NCBI RefSeq assembly: GCF_020921035.1
Contig: NC_063151.1
Location: 28,960,934-29,024,933 of the forward strand
Length of the DNA stretch: 64,000 nt
Direction of reading: 5' to 3'
DNA from: Rhodamnia argentea
Taxonomy: Eukaryota; Streptophyta; Magnoliopsida; Myrtales; Myrtaceae
The notes under the pieces were generated by a model that was given only the letters and a program-made list of their open reading frames with translations, was not told where the DNA came from and did not search any database. This document shows, in pieces, positions 47,602 to 60,917 of this stretch. The translations under genes were made by a program, and so were the position numbers. Numbering within the stretch: position 1 is the first letter of the stretch; each line of letters starts with the position of its first letter.

Positions 47602-48053
47602 GAAAATTCTAAATAAAGATTTGAAAGGCTAGTATTTTCTCAAATAAAGGCCTAAATTGGACCTTATTTCAAAGAGAGACCTAGATCGCACTCATTATTT
47701 TGAAGAAGGGCGTGATAAGGCCATTTTCATCACTTATATTTTTTGATTTTTTCCTTCGTTTTCGTTAGTGACCGGTCTTAGGCGATAGCTAGCCATCGAC
47801 GAGGGTCGGATGGCCTCGCCTAGGCAAGGCGAGTCGTCGCCAAATCTGAAAAAGGCTACCCTTGCCGATGGTCAATCATCGCCTAAGACCGGCAGCTGGC
47901 AAAATGGATAGAAAAAAAGGAAAAAAAAAGAAAAAAATTGAAAAATATAAATGACGAAAATATCTTTAGTCAAGCACTTCTTTGAAATAATATCCACTTC
48001 AAGCTCTTATTTGAGAAAATGAGGGCACCTCAAGCTCTTATTTGGAATTTTCC
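47602..48053. mobile_element. Small foldback element related to the one at 35047-36722
   Basis: The ends AAAATTCTAAATAAAGAT and CTTATTTGGAATTTTCCC are inverted copies, and the arms carry the same TTTTCTCAAATAAAGGCC-type module as the cargo-bearing element. The centre has a GC-rich imperfect palindrome (GGTCTTAGGCGAT near 47775 versus ATCGCCTAAGACC near 47878). No coding capacity is present. Confidence 0.65.
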
Positions 48054-49653
48054 CTGCAAATATTAAAGGGTACGTTTATTAGAGTGAAAAAAAAAATTCC
48101 GTGAATTAGTTTTCTGGATTTTTACGCATTTAATTTATTGAAAAAATGATCAATCAACAGAAAACCCTTTACGGCCAAATAAACTATGCATTGCTTAACT
48201 TTATGAAAATGATTTTTTTAATCTGAAAAGGAGAAAATATTTTTTTCTAGAAAATAATTTCCCGCAAAATATTGTCAAATTCCTCGAAAGAAACACGCTT
48301 GCTTGCTTATGTGTGTTTCGTATACTCGGAGTAACCTTTGTTATAGTTCATGTGCTTACTCGATTGGTTTTAGCTAGGAGACATACATACATACATACAT
48401 ACATATACAAAAACATTGATTGTTTGATGAATAATTTAGAGAGAATATGAACCCCACAAGGCTTTATGGGAAAGATAAGAATAAGCTCGCATAAGGTGTT
48501 CATACTTTCATCCTTCTCCTCTTGTTTCTTGCTTCCCCTCTTTCCTTTTGGCTTTGTCCCCTCTTTTATGTCTCCTGCGCTAATTTCCAAGCTAATCAAG
48601 CGAAAAAAAAGAGAGAATCTAAAAACAAGGGGCAGGATAAGAATTTGGAGAAGATATTGAGGTTTCTTTTAAACATGATGTGATCTTGGACTTGGGCTAG
48701 CTTTTGCATACTAGATTGAGGCCGCACTCTTATTTGACAATGCACATACACATCATGAGCGCGTAAATTTCGTTTAACCCGCTATCGGAATGCGATCGAA
48801 ACCGCATCGATACGCCCATATGTACCAAATGATTCGACCTTGTTGCAAATTGGCCCAACTACAAAAATCAGTTGGGTAGGTTTGGATTGAGAGTATAACC
48901 GAATGAGCCCGAATAAGTCTTATTATTTTATTTTTTTTAATGCTTGAAACTTTTGTTTTATTTTTTGAAACAGAGAAGTGTGAAGTACGTTAGCAAATCA
49001 TTCCCAAGCACGGTAATATTGTGTTTAGAACGGAAGGATTGTGAGGTGAGAAAGATAGGCGGAAAAGAAAAGGAACATATCAGTTGAACGCTTTTCGCTT
49101 TTTGCAATCTGAAATTCGCAAGAAAGCGAAGGTAGTACGAGATTGAAAGAGCTTTTCTGGGCTCGAGTTGAAAACTCGCTTTGAAATTTGAAATCACCTT
49201 CGAGATTTTTCTATCTTGATTTACGATAATTACTCGAATGCGAAAAGGACGTCGAACGTTGTGTCTCGAAAAATTTAATAGTTTATTATACAAGTGGACG
49301 CCAAAGGTTTAATCAGAACAAGAAGAGGCGGGTTAATCAGGAAAAATAGTTTCAGACCCGGATGCATGTTGGGAATATAATAAACGAATGGATACAAATG
49401 GAATCGGATTGTGAGACGTGCGAATACTCTCTTTAAGGAATTTGTTTGCCTCACAATGTTGCTAATGGTTACCGGTAAAAATCACAGAGTCTTGAAATAC
49501 GAATATCATATAACAATTCTGATATTTTTTCAAGAATTTTCAAAACGAAACAATTGAAAAAGAAGGTTGTATCTCTTTGAAAAAAAAAGAAAATATGAAA
49601 GTTAAAGGTTATTCATAATGAACAGAATTGTAATACACACACATACACACCGA
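48054..49653. other. Spacer without recognised genes
   Basis: AT-rich sequence with a short CATA repeat near 48383-48404. I see nothing else that I can name. Confidence 0.4.
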
Positions 49654-50968
49654 TGATGCGTATATTTGACTTATATTTTGATTATATTTGATGGTATTTT
49701 GGACAAATATTCGAATAAATAGAGTGGAATTTATTTGTTTTTATGCATTGTGGTTAGGTAATGGTGAATGATGCAATCATGAAGATTTTGGACGCTTTTG
49801 ATGTGATTTTGAGCTGTTGGTTGGGATTCTGCGTATAAAAGATCCATTTTCCAGATTTTGTGCAAAGAGCCGTGCCCACGGCTTAAGGTTGCGCGGATGC
49901 AAAGCTGGTGCAGAATTTGGAGACGTGATTTGGCTATTTATTTCCATATTTTCCAGATTTGATTGCGGAGGATTTTTTCACTTAAATAGAACTCTTAATT
50001 AGGGATATTAGGGAGAAGTTTTTGCCTACTTTTTTTCTCTTTCCATGTTGGATAGAATTTCTTTTTCTAGGCTTTCTTTTTTATTATTTAAGAGATTGAA
50101 CGCAAGAGGAGAAGACAGACTTTACTCCGGAAAATTCAGAAGCATATTATTTTTTTCTTTTGCCATGCGTGGCTAACTCCTCTTTAATCTAGCAAAGGTT
50201 TATCAAGGTTCAAGTTCATTCGAGTTGTGAGATCTAAACTTAATTCTCCTTCTTAATTTCTGCAATATTTATATATTCTCTGTTTTATTGTTTACCATTG
50301 CTTTGTTAGTTGTTACAATAAGAGCTCGTTGTGCAATTGACAAGGTGATAGTTGCCAATTGAAATACCCAAACCCGTAATTGGTTAGGTGTTTTAATGAT
50401 AGTGGCAGATAATATAACTTGATTAAAACCAGATTTTCAGGTTGTATTATGAGAATATATGGTCTAGCTTGAATAGGTTACGCGTGTGATTTATTGGCTA
50501 GGGTTGGGTTTTTCTCATTTTTCATGCTATTAGCGAATTGAATCCTTGGCGCGTGTCGGGATTATTCATTAATAAGGGATTAACCATAGGCACATGTCCA
50601 GTTAATCTAATATTAAGGAAAGATTAGGTTGTTAGAAGCGTTTCAACAACCATAACCAGTCTATTGCAGTGTTTGAAATTATTCATTTGACTCAATGATC
50701 AACTTCCGAACTTGAATGAGATTACCTTTGCTAGATGTTGCATAGTCTGATTTTTATTTATTTATTTCTGTTTGCTTATTTTATTTAAGTATATTTTGCA
50801 TAAACCCCCCTTTTTAATTTCACTTTTATTGTCTACTTGGTCTTCAAAGAATTAACAATTTGTCGGTCTCTGTGGATTCGACTCTGCTCACCCTAAGTAC
50901 AATTTATTTGCAATTTGGAGAGTAGGAATTATATTTGGTGGATTCGACAAGCACCACACACACACATT
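49654..50968 (+). repeat. Probable relic LTR of a Ty3-type element
   Basis: The stretch begins TGATGCGTATATTTGAC, has a TATAAAAG box near 49835, and ends with CTGTGGATTCGACTC near 50870-50883. The latter block resembles the 3' part of long plant Ty3 (Athila/Tat-like) LTRs. The exact ends are uncertain, no target duplication was verified, and there is no internal domain next to it. Confidence 0.4.
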
Positions 50969-51419
50969 AGCGAAAAGTACACAACTTTTCATTCCGAAAA
51001 CTATAAATTCAGACACAACTCTGAATAACTGTGAGTTTGGACACACCTCTTTATGTTCGAGTAATAGTTTCGGACACACCTATTCATGTCCGAATAGCTG
51101 TAATTTTGGACACACATTTTCAAAGGTTGTAAGAGTCCTTCATAACCATTCGTCATAAAATAAAAATTCCAAAATAAAAAAATAATTGCAACTCCTACAT
51201 GAATAGTTGCACTGTTTCTTTATGACTCAACAGTTAATTTATTATTATAGTTTTAAAAAATAAAATTTAACGTAATAACAATTGTTTATTAGTGCCAATA
51301 CTTATTCGCAACTACGCAAGCGTGCAAAGTGCAAAGTATGCCTAATAATTTGTATCATATTTCATGAAGAGTATAACTCAATCTCCAATAACATAATAGA
51401 CAATAATGACTTCTCATGT

Positions 51420-53130
51420 TTAGACTAGTGTCGATATCAAACAACCACCTTCAACAACTTTATTTTACCCATTAAACCTAATAACTGGATATGTGCTAGT
51501 TATTGGTTGGGTTACCATTACTCGTGATTTTAGTCAAAGGGTTTTCTTTTTAGGTCATATTGACAACATTTCATAGTAAAGTATTTGTAAATGGATTAGC
51601 CAGATTCTTGCTTGACCTCACGTCAACAATTGTTACGGTAACATCCTAAATTAATTATCTCACGTATCCATGTCTTAGATTGATATGTTTAGACTTACTA
51701 TTCTAAGTGCTACTATAAGCCCTTGCCAAAATAACTTGATTGTCACACTGAATATAAATAGGGGACATAGGACCAGGCCATAATTTGACTCCCAACAAAA
51801 TATTTTTTTATTCAATTCGCCTTTTTCCTAGTTGTTGTTAAAGCAATAAATTCATATTCTATTATTGAGTGAGTTATGCATGTTTGGTTCTTGCTTGCCA
51901 AAGATACAACACATCCATCTAAAGTGAAGTTCCATCCAGAAGTGAAATGTTTATCTTCCACACTTGTAATCCAACTATCCTCGATGTATCCTTCTAATGC
52001 AACCGGATAATTATTATAAGACAATCCTAAATTTCTGGCTATTTAAAATAACCAAAAATTCTAATGACAGTATTATAATATTCTATACTTGGATTACTAG
52101 TACATCTACTTATATTACACATGAAAAAAATAATATTAGATCTAGTACAATGCATCGCATATATTAAAGGCTCTATAACACTCCCATATCCAAGTTATGT
52201 TACTGCTCTATCGGTATTATAATTTAACTTAATATTGATATCAAATGGAGTACTCCTTTCTTTAAAATCAAGATGTTTAAATTTATTTAACATCTTTCCA
52301 ACATAACCACTTTGAATTAAAGAGTAACCCCCACAATATTATTTAACTTTAATTCTCAAGACAAGATTCGCATCACTCAAATCTTTCATTTAAACACGGA
52401 AGTTAGATACTTTAGTCTCGATAATTCCAATCATATTTGTTCCAAAAATAAACATATTGTCAACGTTTAAGCAAACTAAAACACTATAGCCTTTAGTGAA
52501 TTTAAAATAAATACACTTATCAGCACTATTGTATTTAAAATCGTTGGACAATATGAATGAATCATATTTTTGATGCCACTACATAGGTGCTTACTTAAGC
52601 CCATATAGAGATATAACCAATTTACATTCTTTCCTTTCATTTTCAAAAAGAACAAAACCCTCAAGTTATTCCATGTAAATTTTCTCATTTAAATCTCCAT
52701 TTAACAGAGCAGTTTTCACATCCACGTGATGACACAAAGATTATAAATAGATGTTAAAGAAAAAAAAATCGAATAGATAATATACGTGATACTGGAGCAT
52801 ATGCATCAAAATAATCTATTTATTCTTTTTGTTTATACACCTTGACCACTAATTTAGCCTTAATAGCTTGGATAGAACCATCAAAATTGAATTTCAAAAG
52901 CATAGATTTAATCATTTCCTAAGGACCTATTCGTCTTTCAGCCAAACCATTTTGTTGTAGAGTGTATGATGTTGAAACTTGATGAATAGTACTATTTACT
53001 TCATTTTTTTTGCACAAATAATTCATTAATTTTTTTTATCACGTCTTAGAATCTAATTTCATTTGTACGCATTTGTTTACTATATTTTTCAACAATTTTA
53101 AAGGATTATTCATTCAATAATGGAGTCAGA
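51420..53130 (-). mobile_element. Copia relic, integrase end + reverse transcriptase + RNase H (minus strand)
   Basis: Reading leftwards, the remnants are in normal Copia order: an integrase end (QVSTSYTLQQNGLAERR near 52960), reverse transcriptase (YFDAYAPVSRI, ISLYGL, NADKCIYFKFTKGYSVLVC, with DN in place of DD in the active-site box), and RNase H (DSWITSVEDKHFTSGW at 51930-51970, SLASKNQTCITHSIIEYEFIAL). Stops and frame changes are frequent. No LTR was identified. Confidence 0.8.
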
Positions 53131-53199
53131 ATCAATCAAAGTGATGAATTAAGATTTGGTAAAATTGGACTGATTTGACGTAAATAATTTAACTAGCTG

Positions 53200-54310
53200 A
53201 AAAGACAAGATGATGTTCCTCCTCACAGCCTTGAAGATTTCCTACATTATGGATGTTAATTTGATGCCGAGAGAGGATCCTGAGCCTGCCATTGAAGGAG
53301 GATAGCCAAGCCATTGAAAGGGTCGACAAGGACAAGGACACACCAACCATGAAGGTAGATGCTAATATGGTTAAAGAAAATTACGCGGCTATGGTTTCAA
53401 CCATGTTTTTAAATATAAATATTTTTGAAAAAATCAATGAATATGTGGCCATAATTTCTGAAATCAATTCTACCTCTGTCGAGTCTAGTTGATGGGTAGA
53501 TTTTGGTGCAGCAATTCACGTGTGCAAGGATCAATCAATATTCAAGCACTTTGAAGAGACTGTTGACCTAGATGTTCAAGAGGTCAATATGGCAAATAAT
53601 GCTCTTGCAAAGATGGCTAGCAAAGGAACGATGATTTAGATTTTACTTATGGAAAGAAGGTTACAATTCTTAATGCATTGTTTGTACCCAATATTAGAAG
53701 AAACTAGTTTATGTTGATTTGCTTTGTAAACAAGGGTTTCGGGTTTGTTTGAGCTCGACAAGGTTATTCTGTCGAAGAATGCGCTGTTTGTGGGAAAGGG
53801 TAATGCCAATGACGGCATGTATCAACCTAGTATTAATAATAATAATGTATCTTCTGCTTGCGTTGTTGATTCTCCTCATTTATGACATAGTAGATTATCG
53901 CATCTAAATTTTCGCTATTTACAAAATATGAAAAAGTTAGGCTTGATAAACTTTAATGGTGAATTTGGCAAATGTGAAATTTGTGGTATGTCCAAATTGA
54001 CAAAGAACCCATTTCCTAGTTTTAAGAGAAATTCGAATTTATTGGTTAACATGTGGTGGTAACATATGTTTTATTACATTTGTGGATGACTGCAATAGGT
54101 ATTTATATATTTACCTCCTAAGATCAAAAGATGAAGTGTTTGCCGCATTTAACAAGTATAAAGCTGAAGTGAAAAATCAATTAAAAAGGAAAATTAAAGT
54201 TATAAGTTCAGATAGAGGTGGAAAATATTTTCTAAATGATTTTTTAGCCTATTGGGAGTTGATCAAACACATGAATCAAGACATGGAAGACCAGATAAGG
54301 ACTACGTGAA
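53200..54310 (+). mobile_element. Copia relic, gag end + protease + integrase (plus strand)
   Basis: Reading rightwards: WVDFGAAIHVCKDQSIFKHF (protease region, 53492 on), SRLSHLNFRYLQNMKKLGLI and CEICGMSKLTKNPF (GAG-pre-integrase, about 53890-54010), then integrase FVDDCNRYLYIYLLRSKDEVF to ISSDRGGKYF (54070-54230). The homology stops in mid-integrase. The missing downstream half is found on the opposite strand immediately to the left (51420-53130). Confidence 0.8.
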
Positions 54311-55132
54311 GTGGAGGTGGCAACCCCAGGATCATGACTTTCCAAGGTTCAATGCGACAAACATGCTGGAATTAATCTGAGGGAAGAGGCTAGTATTCGT
54401 TGGGAATTCAATATAGAGGAACCAGTCGGAATCCATGATGTGCATTTTGATGCAAGGCCTTCGAGATCCGAAGAGGGTTTATGAGGCCCACGGCGGAAAA
54501 TTACCAAAGAGATGGGGAATGTCTGCCCGATTTCCTTACCTTTGCAGTCAATATGGTCAACGTGGATAACACCAATACATTTTGTCTAAAGGCCAGCTAT
54601 TATAACACATCAACAATCATTAGGAGTTTGCTTTAATGGTCACTCTTCTCACTTGAAAAGAAGGAGGTGGGTGGTTAAAATCCCTACCTTTGGAGTGAGT
54701 TGGAGATGAGGACGCGTGAGGCGAGAGCAGATTTCACAACCTAAGTACACACATAGCATACTCGGTGATTTGTAAAATAGAATAGAATAAGATCACCCGA
54801 GCACATATAGAGCATACATGGTGACTTGTAAAATAGAATAGAATAGGATCAGATGATAATAATAATGATAATAATCATGCGCACTTCCAATCTCATCGCA
54901 TGACATTCAAGTAAACCCAATCTTTGCTAGGAGAGACAAATATGGAAGAGCCAAACGCATCTCTCATCTCATCTTCTCACCAGCCCCGGGCCGCTTGTGT
55001 GGAAACGACGCCGTCTCCTTCCCGATATTTCCCACGACCCTGTCTGAGAGGCGCCTTAACGGCTTGTGAAGGGACTGATACAGCCTCTGCTCACGCTCGC
55101 TGAGAGAGAGAGAGAGACAGAGAGAGGGAGGG
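54311..55132. other. Spacer upstream of CHL
   Basis: The first ~300 bp may be further retroelement-derived DNA. A short imperfect direct repeat (TAAAATAGAATAGAATA at about 54775 and 54827) and TAATAATAATGATAATAAT follow. The last ~60 bp contain a GA tract in the likely leader of the lipocalin gene. Confidence 0.4.
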
Positions 55133-58100
55133 ATGGCGCAGGTACAGACATCTCAATTTCTTCTTCAATTATGGGCTCCTCCGCCGATACCCAGGTCCCA
55201 ACACTCTCCAAAATGCTATCTTCTTCTTTCAATCGTGTACATTTTGTTGGCGCTTGTTCATGTTTTCTTGTTAGCGATCTTTTATCCAATGCAACGATTG
55301 TTCCGTGAATTGGGTCTCTTCTTAGTTTGCGCCAGAGGAATTACTGAGTTTGTTTGCACGTATTGTCTTCTCCAACGCGGCATCATTCGCAGGCGGCGCT
55401 GAAACTTTGTTAAACTTGAATGTGGTTGATGATGGAGCATGATTTGTTGGTTGAGTTATGCTAGGTATACTCAGGCTGGCGTGCGAAATTGGTGTATTGA
55501 GAGTAATGCATCGGATCGTGAGTGGAAATTTGAACAAGTCGGCCTCAATCCACACCCAGTTAGAGTCCCCCGCACCACCTGGTATTTATCCATTTCATAG
55601 GCTACTCTTTTCTTAGTATATCCGATGAACTATGTCTTTTAGGGGCTCCAGATATTGTCCACATAGTTCTTTTTCCAGATATACTGACATGTCCACGCAC
55701 ATAATCTACTCTAATTCATCTGTCTTTGTAGCCATAAGTATACAGTCCTTGGCACTGAAGTCAAAGGTATTGGCAATGTGTTGGTTGGTTTTCCAGCATT
55801 TCGATGGTCATTTTTGATGCTTGAGTTTTTGCTTCTGTTGTTGATTAACATAAGCTTTTGTAGTTGTGGAACTCCTGGAGTTCATAATGGAGCCTGAGTA
55901 AGGTTTTTAGGAAGTCAACCCTGTTTTGTATGTTGACATGCAGTCTCCTCTCTTCGATTGGTTGAGTTTAGAATAATCCTCGATTCTCCTGCCCATGCAG
56001 GGTGATGGTGGGAAAACAAAGCCTGAAATGCTCTAGTGACCAATCTTTTACAAGTAAACCGGCGATCAGAAGTATAATGACTGGGATTGCTGCTTCGCTG
56101 ATATTTCTCTTCCCCGCTAATCAGGTGTTCCACTTAGTGTAGCTGAAAAGTGAATAATCTGTCAGATATTGCCGTTGCTTGACAGGGACAATGAACTATT
56201 GCCTAACAGCAATAATTTTTCTGTTCATCATCAAAGTTCACGCATAGTGGATTGAGTCATCAACTGATCAAATTATGGGCTCTTTATTCAGACATCAGAA
56301 TTTGGAGTCAATTTTCAGAGGGTTAGATGAGTCCCCAATGGTTTCCTCATTTCCTCCCATGCTAAGGGGGAAAGTTGTCTAAGTCATATCTCCTTTTCGA
56401 TTTGGAATAATTCGCTTATGAAATGAACTGCACTATTTGCATTTGACGAGAAAAAATTTCAATTGGATGTATCCTGTTTCATATCTGCTTGCGTTTGCGA
56501 GGCAGGTTTATGCAAATGATTTCTCGAATCGCCGCATTGTATGCCAGCTTGCTAGCGCTACAGAGACTTCAATGACATTGCCATTTGATAAGGGGTCTGG
56601 AGAAGGAAGCCAGAAGTTTATGGTCATGCGAGGTATGACGGCTGATAATTTTGATCCTCTCAGATATTCAGGAAGATGGTTTGAAGTGGCATCTCTTAAA
56701 CGAGGATTTGCCGGACAAGGCCAAGAAGACTGCCACTGCACTCAAGTAAGTGCTACAGTAGCCTTGTTCAGTGCATGCATTTTTGTATATAACGAAGAAT
56801 AAAGGGCCTGTTTGGCTGTAGGAAATTTAGAAGGGTCCTTGGTTCGCGAAAACTTATGACAGTGAAGTGAACAATAGAATTGTGAAGACATGTTTGGTTG
56901 TGTCGCAATTGATATGCATGTTTGGTAATCATGTTTTCAGTTTTTGTGTTCATTTTTCCTTTTTTCATAAATATTAGTGAAAAATTTCAATGTTTGAATT
57001 CTTTATCCACAAAATCTACTCCTCGTCTGCATAGTAGGATATACGTCCATTAAATTAGCTACTCCTTATCTAAAACTAAAATGCACGGCCATAGAATCGG
57101 TTATATATATCTTTGCCCAAACACTCGATGTCTTACTTGAAGAAGGAGGAGACTCGAGAACTACAATACCATTATAAGTAAACCTGTTTTTTGGTAATCT
57201 TCCCTTCTCCTATGATTTTCTCACTTTATATCCGATTCCATTGGTCAATGTTGACAATAAGAATACTCCCAGAAAAATAGGTCAACTTCTAATGAGAATG
57301 ATCCATATGAGAAAAGAAATCACAATTTTTTATAGCTCTTTAACCGAACATGTTTTCAAGAAAGCAGTAAACTGAGAACAGAAGATTATTTTCGTTTTCA
57401 TTTTCACTAATTGTGAAAACTGAAAACTTTTTATCGAACCAGATGGACCCAAAAGAATTCACGTTCCTATTTGAACAACTTAGACTGAGAACTGTCTACA
57501 TTCTTGTTGTGCTTGATGAAAACGAAAAGGGTTCTGGTACTTTTTTAATTGCTGCATTAACACCAGCTTGCATACATGGACTCATGAAGCAACCCACTAT
57601 TTTGTGAAAGAATATGAAAGGTTCTTTTGTATTCTTTAAATTGTTGTTGCGATGACAATGGTGACTTCTACAACTTGTTTTTGTGACGCATTACAGGGAG
57701 TGTATACATTTGACATGGAGGGACCATCAATCCAGGTCGACACCTTTTGTGTACACGGTGGACCAGATGGATACATAACCGGCATAAGGGGGAAGGTCCA
57801 ATGCATTCCGGATGAAGAATTGGAGCAAAAGCAAACTGATTTGGAAAAGCAAGAAATGATCAAAGAGAAGTGTTATCTCCGTTTTCCTACACTGCCATTC
57901 ATCCCGAAGGAGCCATATGACGTCATAGCCACTGATTACAACACTTTCTCTCTTGTCTCTGGTGCGAAAGACCAAGGTTTCATCCAGGTAACTGTCTCAT
58001 TCTCGTTGAGATAGGGAAAGATAACTTTCTTATGTAGGGTAGCTAATTTTGCATGGAGAGCAAATGAGTAATGGCTGGAATTTTTTCATAGAATGGGATG

Positions 58101-58412
58101 CGAGAATGTCTCATGATTTTTGTGATTCTACAGATTTATTCCAGGACGCCAAACCCCGGACCCGAATTCATCGAGAAGTACAAGACTTACTTAGCAAAGT
58201 TCGGTTATGACCCGAACAAGATCAAGGATACACCACAAGACTGTGAGGTCATGTCAGATAGCCGGCTTGCTGCGATGATGTCCATGTCCGGGATGCAACA
58301 AGCTTTGACCAACCAGTTTCCAGAGTTAGAGCTAACAGCCCCTATCCAACTCAACCCTTTCACCAGCATATTCGACACATTGAAGAAGCTTATCCAACTC
58401 TATTTCAAGTAG
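55133..58412 (+). CDS. CHL: Chloroplastic lipocalin (331 aa)
   Basis: Five exons: 55133-55194, 56001-56124, 56506-56745, 57697-57987, 58134-58412; 996 nt in frame, stop TAG at 58410-58412. Residues 1 to ~40 are a plastid transit region. A hydrophobic segment (SIMTGIAASLIFLFPANQ, ending VYAN at ~66) fits a thylakoid-lumen signal. The lipocalin fold starts with the signature DPLRYSGRWFEVASLKRGF (112-130; GxW at 118-120) and continues through GQEDCHCTQGVYTFD, DTFCVHGGPDGYITGIRGKV, YDVIATDY and YSRTPNPGPEF. The Cys-rich pattern suits the oxidising lumen. The protein (also called LCNP) protects thylakoid lipids and is needed for sustained antenna quenching in Arabidopsis. The first two exons are less conserved and were placed by phase and by resemblance to other plant N-termini, so they are less certain than the last three. 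Confidence 0.9.
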
Positions 58413-58750
58413 GCGTGCCGTTAATACGCTCTGCTTGGATTTCCCTCCTGAAACATGTTCATATGATACTCACCGGGATATTTCGATATATTTGAAGCAA
58501 TTCCGGCATATACATCGTCCAATCGAATGCAAAGATTTGCCGTGGGACTCTTCTCTTCCAACACTATCATCCACAGCATCGTGGCTTGAAATGAACATAA
58601 GCACTGAATTTAGCTGGATGCCTATAAATCTTTGAAGATGTTGCGCGCAAGTGCAACTAAATGAGCAAATAGGTGTCCCATCTGACCCCCCGATTTAATT
58701 ATCTTTAATTTTTCAAGAAGTAATCAAATATAATTAAGCAATCCTTAAGC

Positions 58751-59241
58751 GGGAAAAGTCTTAAACTTATTATTTTGATATCAATTTAGTCTTAAAATTT
58801 TCAATTGGACCAATTTAGTTTTTTAAATCTTTTCAAATTGATACTAATTCAATCTATCCAGTCAATTTAGGTTGGGAATCACTAACATAAATATCAATCG
58901 TCCTATGTGATATCGCTGGTGCTGATGTATCATTTCTTTTTGTTTCTTTTTTGTCTTACATAGATTGTGTCGAGCGGCACAGGCCATGCCCAGTAAGGGG
59001 CACCCTCGACGGTGCTCGCCCTTGCCCAAGTGAGGCCAACCCTCACCGGTCGGGCCTGACCGGCACGAGCCGGGGAAGAGAAAGAAATTATGAATAATAA
59101 ATAAATAATCTAAGAAATATTAAAATATTATTAACAATTATCCATGTTAGCGTCGGTTGGCATGCCACGTAGGATGGCCGGCGTCCAACTCAGCAATTGA
59201 TACTAATGCTCTATGTTGAGGAATGTTTTGGGACTTTTCCC
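58751..59241. mobile_element. MITE-like element with short inverted ends
   Basis: The left end GGGAAAAGTCTTAAAC and right end GTTTTGGGACTTTTCCC are inverted copies, 491 bp apart. The inside is AT-rich with a GC-rich centre and has no coding capacity. It lies between CHL and LTD. A clean target duplication was not seen. Confidence 0.6.
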
Positions 59242-59555
59242 TAAATGTGAACACACCCTGTGAGAAGAAATTATTTTTTTTTTTCTTGAAACGCAAGGAC
59301 CGCTTTGCCAAACTCTTTATCAACTTGGTGATGTTCAGAGTGACGACTTGCTACAATCCTCCTCAAAGACTAGTAGTAATCTTCTACTAGGGGAATAACA
59401 AGAGTCACAAAACTGATGATGGAGTGGTCAATGCAATTCAACTAGTTACTGCGGTGACCAGAAGAGAAGATGTGCACCAAAAACATGGCCTGTAAAAATA
59501 TGATGCACGAAGTAGTTACGATAAATCATGCAAAACCGCACTAAAATAAGTCCGA

Positions 59556-60917
59556 TCACGACTTCTGAACTGAAAGCCCGAGGATGAAGCCCCTGATTTC
59601 TTCATCTGCCCTGTCAAGTGCGGTCCGGCCATCGGCATCCTTCACATTGTAATCAGCCCCGGCCCTCAATAGCTCCTCAATCTTTGGCTTGTCCCCTTCG
59701 GACGCCGCCAACAGCAGTAAGATATCTACCGGGTGGATGTTTTGGTTTAAAAGAGCCTCCATCTTGTCGTACGATCCCTCGACGGCAAGCATCCCCATAT
59801 AGTTGAAGTACTGCAAATCCAATCACAAATCCCTCTCTCATTCATTTGCACTAAACATAAGACTGCTCAGAAACGGAAATTCCAGTCGCAGCCACATATG
59901 AATCATCCCCAAATGCTGCCAGCCAGCCACATTCTACCATCTCATTTCGTTCGCTACTTAAAGCTAAAGCCGCTAGAACGGAATTTCGACCGTCTGAGGA
60001 TTAGGAGTCCTATGAAATTCATCTTGCTTTCCACACTAAACACCCAACTAAAAAAGAAGAACCAAAGACCAAAAGATTTTCAGATAGACAGTAGCAAAAG
60101 CATGAAGTAAAACATTTTGAAAGCAATGGCAATCACACACCATTTACTTCACTCCTACCTAGCTTCAACCTTTGTTTCACATGCATCTGAAAGGCTGACA
60201 ATCTTACCAGTAATCAGAGCAAAACACTTTCCCTCTGTCTATTGCCGGAAGAAAATCTCCCACTGCTAATGAAACATGACAAACATACATGAACAGTAGG
60301 GACAGATAAGGTTGTCATTTCCCCACTTGAAGCTCTCTCCACTTCATTTTTCCTGGACCTTCAAACTTGTCTTTTCAAGACCTCATTTGCTTTTTCGCTC
60401 TCAAAGCTATTTGCTTCCATACAAACAGTCCAACCTTGATGTCCACAGAGCATGTGATGAGCCAAACACTCTAAAGTACCACAAGTTTCCACCGTCTTCA
60501 CATTGCCATTGAATCCCACAACTCGTCCTCAAAATTAACAATCCCAACCAGACAAAAAGAACTCTAAGCCGTAGCTCAGTCAGACTAAATTTCATCACAA
60601 CTTCACGGAAAAAGAAGAAGAATTTGCGCAAAAGAAAAAAAAACTAGTAATCCTACCTGTTCAACATCATCTCTGTCGAAATCGTCACGAGATTGGTTGC
60701 CATAAATGCCGGCACCTTCAGCATCAACCCCATTTTTCCCGAACTTGAACCAACACCTGGCTCTCGACCCGTTGCGTGGTCCAATTTTAACGGGTCTCAC
60801 CCAGCTCAGCTTGCTTCTCGTACCCAGGAACTGTGAACTCAAGATCAAACAAGAAGACGGAGAAGAAGGTTTTGAGGTGAAGGGCAGGTGATGGACAGTA
60901 CATGAGATTGAAGCCAT
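59556..60917 (-). CDS. LTD: LHCP translocation defect protein, ankyrin repeat (171 aa)
   Basis: Two exons: 60917-60657 and 59810-59556; 516 nt in frame, stop TGA. The N-terminal ~50 residues are Ser/Arg-rich, a plastid transit peptide (MASISCTVHHLPFTSKPSSP). The middle, RCWFKFGKNGVDAEGAGIYG, is the conserved family core. Exon 2 begins YFNYMGMLAVEGSYDKMEAL and carries an ankyrin pair (HPVDILLLLAASEGDKPKIE, LLRAGADYNVKDADGRTALD). In Arabidopsis LTD (also GDC1) takes imported light-harvesting proteins from the inner-envelope translocon and hands them to the cpSRP route. The length fits the family (about 175 aa) and no disruption is seen. Upstream are GC-rich sequences near 60975-61090. Confidence 0.93.

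Noticed and set aside
55195..55402. Extension of the CHL first exon as a hydrophobic membrane protein (frame to 55402)
   Set aside because: Splicing at 55194 to 56001 keeps phase and yields the expected lumenal signal SIMTGIAASLIFLFPANQ. The longer frame resembles no CHL N-terminus.
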